Shown in pieces: positions 22,404 through 32,438 of a stretch of DNA of 64,000 nt (positions are counted from its first letter, which is position 1; the number at the start of each line of letters is the position of its first letter). The notes under the pieces are model-generated. The model saw only the letters and a list, made by a program, of their open reading frames with translations. It ran no database searches and was not told the DNA's origin. Source of the stretch: Phyto melanocephala (Eukaryota; Arthropoda; Insecta; Diptera; Rhinophoridae). The stretch is taken from assembly GCA_941918925.1 (NCBI GenBank), contig OW799236.1:73250465-73314464 (forward strand), read 5' to 3'. Position numbers and translations under genes: made by a program.

Positions 22404-23093
22404 TATACCCTTCACACAGTGAAAAAGGGTATATATAGGTTTGTCATTCCGTGTGAAATTTCTACAATTTTGATTTCCGACCCCATAAAGTATATATTTT
22501 CTGAAAGCTTATGAATAGGGGAGTCGATTAAGCGCTGTCAGTCTGTCCGTGTGTATGTTGAAATTAACTTTTTGAAGCCCCCCGACATCGCTTGGACTCG
22601 GGTAAGGTATTATAATATCAGAAATATTCGGGAGTAGATCGCTATTGGAAATCAGAAACATCGGTACATAAACAACTTAGATATGAGCAAAAACCCACGA
22701 CCACCTCGATTTTTTTTTCACAAAAACAACATTACAACAACAACATATATACATACAAACGTGTATACTGGTTAGAGAAAACGTGGCATCGAATCCCAGC
22801 TGAGCAAAAAAAAATTTTTTTTTTATTTATTTTTTATTTAATATATTATTTATATTTTTATTATTATTTTTTTTTTTAATTATTTTTTTTTAAATTTTTT
22901 TTATTTTTTTTTTAACATACATATGTACGTAAATTTATAATTTTACAATGGGATGTTTTTATATATGTATGTTTTTTTATATGTATGTACGTATATCATA
23001 TGGAATGGTGATACAAACTACTGTTATTGCATGACTACACGTTGTGAAGGGTATATAAGATTCGGCACGGCCGAATATAGCGCTCTTACTTGT
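22404..23093 (+). mobile_element. Family A element, full length
   Basis: A good reference copy of about 690 bp. 5' module: TATACCCTTCACACAGTG then AAAAAGGGTATATATAGG, which can fold. Body: CCGACCCCATAAAGTATA, GTCTGTCCGTGTGTATG, GCCCCCCGACATCGCTTGG, CGTGGCATCGAATCCCAGC. T/A-rich core 22805-22915. 3' module: TGCATGACTACACGTTGTG, AAGGGTATATAAG, hairpin ATTCGGC/GCCGAAT, GCTCTTACTTG. It encodes nothing. Confidence 0.88.
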
Positions 23094-25623
23094 TTACTAT
23101 TATTTTTCTCTGTAGTATTTGTTTGTACTTTTTATTTGTAGAGTGGCAGTACTATTTTAATGTATGTACCTATTAAATTAAAAAATAAAACTTGCAAACA
23201 CAAAATTTTAAAGCTTTTCACAAGGCCACAATTTACAATACAAATACATTTGCGGATAAAAAAATAATAATAAAAAAATAACAAATGATGTAAACAGCTG
23301 ACAGTTATATGACTAATGTCAATCAGCTGATTTTTTTTTTAATTTGGATCTTGAATTTAATGATGTTTTGTGCATTTACATATGTGTGTATAATTTAGAA
23401 CCAATGTAAATAAATACCACATCTGCAGTTTTATTATTTATTTTTATTGTATAAAGGTGATGTTTTTTTCATCAATATTATTATGTTAAATTATTTGAAT
23501 TATGTAGGTATGTAAGTATGTTTTAAATATTTCTTCATATGTCGCCTATTATATAGTGTTTGTTTAGCTACGTTTCATAGCAATAGACCTTATGACAGAA
23601 AAAACATTTCGTTTTTGTTTAACCTATAAAAATTCAGTTGAGTACCTATAAGCTTTTAAAATTTTTAAATTGTCTATTATCTCATAGGTGCCTACAAGTT
23701 CTTTGTTAATTCAACTTGCTTGTTTTTCATGTACACCAAAGTTTACAAAATAGTCGTAAAAGTAAAAATAAAAAACACATATTTTGTAATTATAATTTAC
23801 AATTTTTTTTACCACCTTTAACAATTTTACAAAACGAAAAAAATTTTTCAAAATTTTGATATAAGATACATAAGTATCTACAATTGTAAAAATTGCTACG
23901 TAACACAGTGGTTACACAATCAAGTTTCAATACACTCATACTTTTAGAACTTGATGCGAACTTGCTTTTGAAATTCCCTTTCCATCGAATGTTTCAATTA
24001 ACAGTTAAGAAAACAGCTGAGTACAATTGTTGTGACGAATTTTTGGTTTTTTGTTGTTGTTAGTTAAAATTTTAGCGATAAATCGCAAACTTTCCTCATA
24101 AATTTCAAATTTTGTTTAAAATTTTAGCGATAAACCGTAAAAGTGTAGTATAATCCGCTGTTACACTTGGGAAATTAAAAGACAAAATAATAAAAAAAAA
24201 ATAATGAGTCTAAACAAGTTCAAAACATTTATTTACCCTTTTTTTTTTTTTTGTTCTAATAATTAAATAAATGGCTAGTTTTCAAACTAATAATGCCAGG
24301 GTATCCCACGATGGTTCAGTATCCGCAAGTCGACCTATACCTTCATATAGGAAGTCGGAGCTGAACGCAAAAAAAAAATTATTTACCTTTTTACTTTATT
24401 TTTTTTATCAAGAAAAATACTTCTAAACATTTTTATTTTTCTTGTATCTTTTCTTTGACTACAACTTGAATCAATAAGTGATAAAGGTAAAGCATAACAG
24501 ACAAAATTTAATTTGTAAAAGTTAGGTTTTTTTTATAACTATAAACATTCATACCTTCATAATCGCCACCAAAACTGATTTGTTGACTGCAATCGAAATA
24601 GATTTTACCATTCCCTTATTATCGCTGTTCTATTAAAAATCAGCTGTCTACTTCTCATCTCATTTTCTCTTCCATTACTGTCTTTTAAGTTATTTGCGTG
24701 TGTGTGTGTTTGGTATATACTTATATATATAATTTAACAATTTAAAATAATAGAAAGAAAAAATAAAAATAAACTACAACACGTGTTTGAAATGAGCTCT
24801 TAATGCGATAAGGTCATTCACTTAAATTTTTTTTATCTAAAAATAGTTTACTTTGTAGTTAATGAATGAATTTCAGCTTTTAGCTTTGTACCCCCATTGT
24901 TTGTTTGGTGATTAATGCTTACTTTAGTTAAGTCTGGAAGAGTTCAGTTCTGCTTTTCTTAATTTGTTAAATTGTTTAAATAGAAAACTACTTTCAGTTT
25001 TAATAAGTGATACCTATGTATTTACACTAATTTAAGTTTAAATAATTAACCAAATGTAATATTTTAAACATAAATCGGCTGATACAAAGAAAACGATATA
25101 CCTACAAATTTATCGAACACGTAAATGACTTAAAAAAGTGAGGTTGAAAATTTTGCTGAAAAATGTGGTTCTGTAATTTAAAATTTCACAAAAAAAAAAA
25201 TACATATTAATTTCACTATAGCCACTGATTTCTATATTTATATATGTATGTACATAAGTATATACCTAATTACAGTTTTTATAGGTTATTGGTGTTAATT
25301 TCTTAAAGGCCACTTCACACTTTTCTACAAGTCTTTAGATTTTCATTGGTTTTTGTCAGACCAAAATAAAATGATTTTTGGTCTGATTGTCAAAAAATCA
25401 AATAGAAAATTTTCTATCTACAATTTGTGTCTACACTATCACACTTAAAATAAAATACAATCTGTGTAGTATATAAACAGCTGTTTTTGTTATTTCAATA
25501 TAATACAATCGTATTTTTTCATACTAATTTTTATGGCATTTCATTAATTACTTTCTTAAACACATTCATTTAGCCTACATTAACATATGAGAGTACTTTC
25601 TTGAAATTGCTGTATACGTATTA
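23094..25623. other. A/T-rich non-coding intron DNA
   Basis: No gene recognised. Several CAGCTG motifs occur (e.g. 23296, 24013, 24643 as TCAGCTGT), some within short local inverted repeats such as CAGCTGACA..ATCAGCTGA near 23294-23330. GATCTAGAATTT-type signals or promoters are not evident. Confidence 0.4.
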
Positions 25624-26200
25624 GGTCTGTCTGCGTACTTTTCCAGTAGCAAATACTCAGTAAATTTTTTTGGGAGAGTATGACCAATTTTAATCTGTCG
25701 GCTAAAAAAATATCAAAAAGTACGCAGACAGTATCCAGTAATATCTTACAAGAAAACAGCTGATCGGTGTGTAAACAACAAAGTTCTGCTGATTTTATCG
25801 GTTCTGCCATCTCCAATCCACTTACATCACGGTCGCACTGTATATTTGGACGTTTCTTGCATGAAGTAAAATGTTATGTTTATTATAGTTTTTTATAAAC
25901 GTTAAAAATCAACACAATTCTATCTACTTACCTCTGCCATTGTTAAATTTTAATTTTTATTTTCGTTTCACAAAAATTATTTTATAATTAGTAAATAAAA
26001 ACAGCTGTTCAAACTAGTTGCAAAATCTTGCAAGCAAAAATTTCTCCAACAACATTTTGCAAGTTCTCAACTTCCAACTGTCAAAAAATTTTCTTTTTTG
26101 CTCTCTCGCTGCAAGAGATTTTGAGTACGCAGACAACATTTTGCAAGATTTTGTAACATTTTGCATAAAATGATGCAAAATATGTGTACGCAGACAGACC
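25624..26200. mobile_element. MITE with GGTCTGTCTGCGTAC ends, TA target
   Basis: Ends GGTCTGTCTGCGTAC and GTACGCAGACAGACC are perfect inverted repeats flanked by TA (25622-25623, 26201-26202). Internal copies of the core occur at about 25721 (AGTACGCAGACAG) and 26125 (AGTACGCAGACAAC), as expected of subterminal binding sites. No transposase frame. 577 bp. Confidence 0.85.
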
Positions 26201-26259
26201 TATTATAAATAAAAATTTCAATGAAAAATACTAGTTTAAGAAGAATCTTAAAAATGTTA

Positions 26260-26746
26260 AGCACAGAGCAGACGACCCGAAATGCCCGTGTCGTCAGGAA
26301 TATCTGAAGATTCGTCAACGTACCACAGCCAGAAATAAAGTACCACATAGGACTAATAAGCTGAACTTCGACTCCGATGAAGTTAATTTTCCCCAATTGC
26401 CCGGCAAGGAACACCAAAATTATACACGTGACTCTGGTGCGTGCTAAACATAATGTATTATACTCTTAGGTAACAAGAAGTAAAACGCCTGTTAACGAAA
26501 ATGAAAATGATATTTCCAATGAGAAATTGATGCAAATATTTTCTTATGCTGTCGATGCACTTCAAAGGTGAAAAAAGTACGACAAGCTACGAGTGCTGGA
26601 AATGATGCTTCAAATGCCATATAAATCAACAGTTAGTCACAATGTTCATTTTATGCACTTAAATGCTCAAGCCATAACGACTGAGTCAGCAGCTTCACAT
26701 CTGGGAAAGTTTTTATATGACAATGAAGTTGATATTCTCCTTAATA
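26260..26746 (+). pseudogene. Non-LTR retrotransposon ORF1/ORF2 fragment
   Basis: Frames read HRADDPKCPCRQEYLKIRQ (a zinc-knuckle-like CxC/H region typical of LINE gag ends) and KLNFDSDEVNFPQLPGKEHQ, then after a break VHFMHLNAQAITTESAASHL and GKFLYDNEVDILL, which looks like the start of an apurinic-type endonuclease domain (LNxQSI..L..FL....DI..L). It is interrupted at 26746 by the TA-MITE and may resume after 29975. Several frameshifts; dead. Confidence 0.6.
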
Positions 26747-27057
26747 CAGTGCTGTCTGGGTAGAACAATACATAGACAATACATAAAATGCGTATTTGTG
26801 AGAGCAAGGCGAATTCATTATCAGGTGAAGTTATAAAAGCAGCTGTTTATCAGCTGAGCACTCTTTTTAATATTGAAATGTCAAATTTTGTTTGTGTTTT
26901 TATGTGTGTTTTTTATTGTTTACTTGTTTACACATGTGGGCGCCATTAGTTGAAAAATTTTTAAAATTGTGAAAAATTGTGCAAATTCTCTTAAAAATTG
27001 TCAAAAAGAGATAAAAAAAATTGTGAATTGTGAAAAATTTAATAAAACGTTGAAAAA

Positions 27058-27778
27058 ACAAGTAACAGTGCTATATTCGGCCGTGCCGAATCTTATATAC
27101 CCTTCACAACGTGTAGTCATGCAATAACAATTGTTTGTGTCACCATTCATCTCATATAAAATTCGTACATATGTACATATATACTGGTTAGAATAAATGT
27201 GGCATCAAATCCCATCTGAACCAAAAAAAATTTATTTTATTTTATTTAATATATTATTTATATTTTATTATTTTTTTTTTATAATATTTTTTTAAAAAAA
27301 TTTTTAAAATTTTTCTTCAATTTTTTTTCAATTTTTTTTTGTATTTTTTTTATTTTTAATATATTTTTTATTTTTAATATATTTTTTTTGTAATTTTTTT
27401 TTTGTATGTTTTTTACATGTATCTATGTATGTATGTTGTTGTAATTGTGAAAAAAAACTAGGTGGTCGTGGTTTTTTGCTCATATCTCAGAAAGTTATGG
27501 GGCGATTGTGCTGAATTTCAATAGCGATTCATTCCTGGATATTTCCAAGAGATTGATACCATATACAGATCTGAGGAACATATAGTTGCTTCTTTAAGTT
27601 GATTTCAACCAACACACGGGCAGACGGACAGACAGTCAGGGCTTAATCGACTCCTCTATTCATAAGCTACTTATATATATATATATATACTTTATGGGGT
27701 CGGAAATGAAAATTGTAGAAATTACAAACGGAATGACAAAGCTATATATACCCTTGTGCACCACAGGTGAAGGGTATA
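27058..27778 (-). mobile_element. Family A element, full length, reversed
   Basis: It begins ACAAGTAACAGTGC with the hairpin ATTCGGC/GCCGAAT and ends GCACCACAGGTGAAGGGTATA. The 5' module is the GTGGTGC subtype of 30420 and 62785, unlike the ACAGTGAAA subtype at 22404. It contains a tandem-duplicated ATTTTTAATATATTTTTT segment in the core. Confidence 0.83.
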
Positions 27779-27824
27779 TTAAAACAAGATTTTCATTAAA
27801 ATTTTTAATGTCATGTAATATTAA

Positions 27825-28179
27825 ACAAGTAAGAGCGCTATATTCGGCCGTGCCGAATCTTATATACCCTTCACAACGTGTAGTCATGCAATAACAGTAG
27901 TTTGTATCACCATTCATCCCATATAAAATACGTACATACATATATAAAATATCTCATTGTAAAATTATAAATTTACGTATGTATGTTTAAAGAAAATTAA
28001 AAAAAAATGTAAAAAAAAAAATAAAAAAAAATTTAAAAAAATAATTAAAATATATATAATAAATATAAAACAAAAAAAAAAATGAAAAAAAATTTAAAAA
28101 AAAAATAATAAAAATATAAATAATATATTAAATAAAAAATATAAAAACTAAAAAAAAAAAAAAAAAAAAAAAATTTAAA
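27825..28179 (-). mobile_element. Family A element, reversed, 3' half only
   Basis: It starts ACAAGTAAGAGCGC at 27825 with an intact 3' hairpin module and continues into the A-rich core, where the copy at 28180 begins. The remainder of this copy is not found beyond 28947, so it was probably truncated or fused with the next copy through the A-rich cores. Confidence 0.7.
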
Positions 28180-28947
28180 ACAAGTAAAAGCGCTATATTC
28201 GGCCGTGCCGAATCTTATATACCCTTCACAACGTGTAGTCATGCAATAACAGTAAATTCACGTATGTATGTTAAAAAAAACAAAAAAAAATAAAAAATAA
28301 AAAAAAAATTTAAAAAAAAAAATTTAAAAAAAAAATTTAAAAAAAAAAATTATTATATACATATATAATATATATAAAACAAAAAAAAAATAAAAAAAAA
28401 ATTAAAAAAAAAAAAATAAAAAAAAATAATAATAAAAATATATATAATATATTAAATAAAAAATAAAAAAAAAATAAAAAAAAAATTAAAAAAAAAATTT
28501 TAAAAAAAATTTAAAAAAAAATTTTTTTGCCTCAGCTGGGATTCGATGCCACGTTTTCTCTAACCAGTATACACGTTTGTATGTATGTATGTTGTTGTTG
28601 TAATGTTGTTTTTATGAAAAGAAAATCGAGGTGGTCGTGGGTTTTTGCTCATATCTCAGTTGTTTATGTACCGATGTTTCTGATTTTCAATACCGATCTA
28701 CTCCCGAATATTTCTGATATTTTAATACCTTACCCGGGTCCAACCTATGTCGGGGGGCTTCAAAAAGTTGATTTCAACATACACACGGACAGACGGTCAG
28801 ACGGACAGACTGACAGAGCTTAATCGACTCCCCTATTCATAAGCTTTCAGAAAATATATACTTTATGGGGTCGGAAATGAAAATTGTAGAAATTTCACAC
28901 GGAATGACAAACCTATATATACCCTTTTTCACTGTGTGAAGGGTATA
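28180..28947 (-). mobile_element. Family A element, full length, reversed
   Basis: From ACAAGTAAAAGCGC to TTTTTCACTGTGTGAAGGGTATA; 768 bp. All landmarks are present in reverse: CTGGGATTCGATGCCACG, ATGTCGGGGGGCTTC, CATACACACGGACAGACGG, CTTTATGGGGTCGG. It has the longest A-rich core of all copies. Confidence 0.85.
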
Positions 28948-29004
28948 ATTAAATAAAACAGTATTTTTATTTGTGAATAATGCGTGTGTGCTCTTTGTGC
29001 AAAA

Positions 29005-29540
29005 AGAAATATTTGAAGGGCAATGGAACTTTGTTCTATGTGCCCAGAGATCAAGGCTTGTATTAATTACCAATGTATTAATCCATGCATAGGTAAAGGC
29101 CATGACTGACTATCAGATTTAGTCGTTCGATATGTCAAAAAATGTATGTGTGTTCAGAAAGTGTGTTAGTGTGGACACAAAGTGCACATGTGTGACAGAT
29201 TTTTTGACAAGTGTGTCCGATTTGATAATCTTTTGGAAATTTTCGTAAAATAATAGTTTCTGTGCGATCAGAGTTGCTTTTTCTAAGCAAGTATGACAGT
29301 GTGGCATCCAATAACACATTTTGTTGCAATTTTTTCATGTAGGACAGAAAACTATCAGATTTTTATTTTACATAATCGCACGACTTTGTAGGATAGTCAG
29401 TCATGGCCTTAAATGTGGTTCCGGAGCCGAATGTGAGCTTAAAGCTCATTTGGCTGTCTGCAAGTGTCCTCACGGAACATCAGATGATGCTCTACTTTCT
29501 TGCCGTCAATCTCTTACTTATCCTGTTGCCAAGTATCATG
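29005..29540 (+). pseudogene. EGF-like domain fragment carried in the hAT element
   Basis: With the MITE at 29097-29409 and one TAA removed, the frame reads MCPEIKACINYQCINPCIGK then CGSGAECELKAHLAVCKCPH, followed by GTSDDALLSCRQSLTYPVAK. The pattern PCxxxCGxxAxCxxxxHxxxCxCPxGxxxxxxxxC is that of EGF-like repeats in large insect extracellular proteins such as Dumpy. The similarity is from the cysteine pattern; the exact source gene is not known. Six or more cysteines are kept in order. Sequence upstream of MCPEI has a stop. It is a host gene piece, not transposase. Confidence 0.65.
29097..29409. mobile_element. PIF/Harbinger-type MITE, TAA target
   Basis: Ends AGGCCATGACTGACTATC and GATAGTCAGTCATGGCCT are perfect inverted repeats, flanked by TAA (29094-29096 and 29410-29412). 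Three-base T-A targets are typical of PIF/Harbinger. Removing the element and one TAA restores the EGF-like reading frame exactly, confirming the boundaries. 313 bp, non-coding. Confidence 0.85.
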
Positions 29541-29973
29541 GTTCATCATCTGGTTCTTGTAATTTTTATTTAATTGCACCTTTTTAATATTTTATTTTAT
29601 ACAAATTATTATGTATATGTAAACAAACGTGTTTTTTATTATTGATTTCGTAAACAACTTTTTGACAGTTCAAGTTAGTTTACACTAACAAAATACACGT
29701 TGTATTTTTCACTTTGTAGTTGTTTTAGCGACGAGTTCACCTTATTGAATTCGCCTTGTGTGAGAGTAACCGTTATTTTATGTTCTCTTTAATTTTTATA
29801 CTCTTTTTCATTGTTTTTCTCCTTCGCCAAACCTTAAAACTCACTATAAAGTATGTTCACTCTAAAGAGGTTCATGAGTGTTCACTCTACAGAGTAGTCA
29901 ATGTAAACATTCTGGTGTTCACTCTAACGAGGTATTCATAGCATCAGGGGTTCACTCTACCCAGACAGCACTG

Positions 29974-30298
29974 TATAAAGAACAAGATATTCTACATAGA
30001 AACTTTAACTTCAAACTGACTTCGAACAGACGCTGTCATTTAATGAAAAATGCAGAAGGTCAAATTTTGAAATAATAAGAAATTTGGTGAACAACCACTG
30101 AGGGTCTTTTGTTTAAAAGACACATTTCAGTGATTGTTTTAAAATATCTTATAACTTCTAAGTTTATACCCTAAAACTGTGATAAAAGTAGTTTCTTTAT
30201 TTAATTAATCAGATGTTAATTGTTGTAATACTTTATGTAAATTCTTATAACTCTGTTAACTATATTGATAAAATGAATAAGTTTTTAAAAGTAAATAA
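29974..30298. other. Probable LINE remnant then unclassified DNA
   Basis: The first part directly follows the TA-MITE and should continue the LINE copy of 26260-26746, but I see no firm protein match. The rest is A/T-rich. Confidence 0.35.
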
Positions 30299-31119
30299 GA
30301 CAGAGCTTAATTGACTCCCCTATTCATAAGCTTTCAGAAAATATATACTTTATGGGGTCGGAAATGAAAATTGTAGAAATTTCACACGGAATGACAAACC
30401 TATATATGTATACCCTTTTTATACCCTTCACCTGTGGTGCACAAGGGTATATATAGTTTTGTCATTGCGTTTGTAATTTCTACAATTTTCATTTCCGACC
30501 CCATAAAGTATATATTTTCTGAAAGCTTATGAATAGAGAAGTCGATTAAGCCATGACCGTCTGTCCGTCTATCCGTGTGTTGGTTGAAATCAACTTTTAG
30601 AAGCAACTATATGTTCCTCAGATCTCTATATGGTATCAATCTCTTGGAAATATCCAGGAACGAATCGCTATTGAAGTTCAGCACAATCGCCCCATAACTT
30701 ACTGAGTTATGAGCAAAAAAAACACGACCACCTCGTTTTTTTTCACAATTACAACAACAACCTACATACATACATACTGGTTAAAGTAAACGTGGCATCG
30801 AATTCCAGCTGAGCCAAAAAAATTTTATTTTATTGAATATATTATTTATATTTTATTATTTTTTTTAATATTTTAAAAATAATTATTTAAAAATTTTTTT
30901 TTTATTTTTTTTGTAATTATTTTTATTATTTTTTTTAATTTTTAATATATTTTTTTTGTAATATTTTTTTTTTGTATGTTTTTTTACATGTACGTATTTT
31001 ATATGAGATGAATGGTGATACAAACAATTGTTTTTGCATGACTACACATTGTGAAGGGTATATAAGATTCGGCACGGCCGAATATAGCACTGTTACTTGT
31101 TCACTGTGTGAAGGGTATA
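30299..31119 (-). mobile_element. Family A element (outer, partial), reversed, split by another copy
   Basis: 30299-30419 holds the reversed 5' portion (CTTAATTGACTCCCC to ACCCTTTT) and 31101-31119 the last piece (TCACTGTGTGAAGGGTATA). Together they rebuild CCCTTTTTCACTGTGTG as in the copy at 28180. The rest of this outer copy (toward its 3' end) is missing on the left. Confidence 0.8.
30420..31100 (+). mobile_element. Family A element (inner), full length
   Basis: Starts TATACCCTTCACCTGTGG and ends GCACTGTTACTTGT. 681 bp, GTGGTGC subtype. It sits inside the 5' hairpin of the outer copy, exactly between two Ts, with no duplicated bases. It is the best evidence in the window for the true termini of the family. 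Confidence 0.88.
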
Positions 31120-31322
31120 AAAAACAATAATTACAAATCACCACGGTTTTCGTTGATTTAAATTGCGTCGCCAAAAAAAAGTTGTGACTTTGAATTATGT
31201 ATGTAGGTGGAGTTTCGATTAAAATCGTTTTTAATACACGCGTACAGAGAGAATTGCCATTTTATTTCTTGTATTTTACCTACATCACGTATTTAAAATT
31301 GGATTTACATGTAGGTACATAC

Positions 31323-32430
31323 CAGGGTGATCGATTATTCGACTTTTTTAAGAAACCGGTTTTCAAATAGTTTGAAATTTAGAATTTAAAAAAAAACCGG
31401 TTGCTATTTAAAAAAAAAAACGGTTAACCGGTTCGAATATATAAAATATAATAATTAAAGAAAAAATTAAAAAATATTGTTCAAAAAGATTATAATAACA
31501 ATTATATCTAAATATGAAATTTTTACAGTTTACATACATACATACGTTTGACTGCACAATAACGCAATAACTGACATGAATGAAGTTGAATAATTTGGTT
31601 TTAATGAGTTGAATTTAAGGACAAAAGATACTCTTTACTAGTTAAATAAATAAATAAATACAAAAAATTAATACATAAATAAATAAGACTTTTTATAAGG
31701 CTGTTATAAAATTTTGTATCTCCTGTAAATTTTTTAAATGTTAAATAGATCTTTTAAACTAATATGCACTAACGTATTTTGTTTGAAATGATTTCTGTAA
31801 TTTGAAAAACATTTTAAAGGCTAGGGAGAAAATCTTTAAAATTTAATTTTAAAAATTCTTTCTCATACCTCTGACAGACATACAAATATAGGCATAAACT
31901 AATTTGTCAATGGTTTAATTGAAATTTAAGTTGACAGACACTCAATGCCATTTATTAAAATTAGGATCTGGAAAAAGAGATTATTGGTTTTTCTTTATTG
32001 TAACTACATTTTTCACCTAAAAGTGATCGATCAGCTAAGTTTATGCTTTAACTTACCTTTAACTTACCTTTACCTTTAACTTTTAATGTTAGGTTTATAT
32101 CATATAAAAAATAATATTTAAGCTTAATTATTTTTCTTATTTTACATTTGTTTTTTAAACAACAAATAGATTTCTTACAATATTATAGAAGAACATTTAA
32201 TAGTTTTTATTTTCTGATTTTTGAAAACTTTTCGCGTACTCAATATACTATGGTACGATTGGTTACAAAGATATATGAAAATAAACTTAAAAATATAAAA
32301 AAACCGGCTTTTTCGGATAAAGAAACCGGTGTATTCGATATTCGAAAAATCAACATTTAGAAAAAACCGCCAGCAAAAAGAGGAAAAAACCGGGTTTTCC
32401 GCCGGTTGTAAAACCGAGTCGATCACCCTA
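31323..32430. mobile_element. Non-autonomous hAT element, copy 1
   Basis: Ends CAGGGTGATCGA and TCGATCACCCTA, with perfect 8-bp target duplication GTACATAC (31315-31322, 32431-32438). Both ends hold several AACCGG/CCGGTT boxes (e.g. AAACCGGTT near 31343, 31399, 31426 and GAAACCGGTG near 32321), likely transposase-binding sites. 1108 bp. No transposase. Confidence 0.9.
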
Positions 32431-32438
32431 GTACATAC

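Larger units (their letters stand above)
26805..29759. mobile_element. hAT-type element with 8-bp target duplication, holding nested elements
   Basis: Ends CAAGGCGAATTC and GAATTCGCCTTG are perfect inverted repeats, extended imperfectly (ATTATCAGGTGAA). The 8-bp TGTGAGAG lies on both sides (26797-26804, 29760-29767), which is the hAT hallmark. The 2955-bp interval contains three family A copies, a Harbinger MITE and a broken EGF-like coding fragment; no hAT transposase remains. Without the family A copies it would be about 1.1 kb. Confidence 0.82.
26747..29973. mobile_element. TA-flanked MITE with CAGTGCTGTCTGGGTAGA ends, split by a hAT
   Basis: Left end CAGTGCTGTCTGGGTAGA (26747) and right end TCTACCCAGACAGCACTG (to 29973) are perfect inverted repeats, with TA at 26745-26746 and 29974-29975. 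After removing the hAT and its duplicated target, about 264 bp remain. The right part has three GTTCACTCTA repeats (29848-29962). The CAGTGCTG end and TA target point to the Tc1/mariner group. Confidence 0.8.

Noticed and set aside
23290..25500. Cluster of CAGCTG E-boxes as an AP-4 autoregulatory enhancer
   Set aside because: AP-4 does bind CAGCTG, and several such sites occur here. But the motif is short, and similar sites occur in transposons throughout the window. Without conservation or binding data this is not supportable.
28527..28823. 98-residue frame repeated in several places (also 8961-9236 and 35926-36234 on the minus strand)
   Set aside because: It is the family A body in one frame. 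It has no consistent start, and the copies differ by frame-breaking indels.
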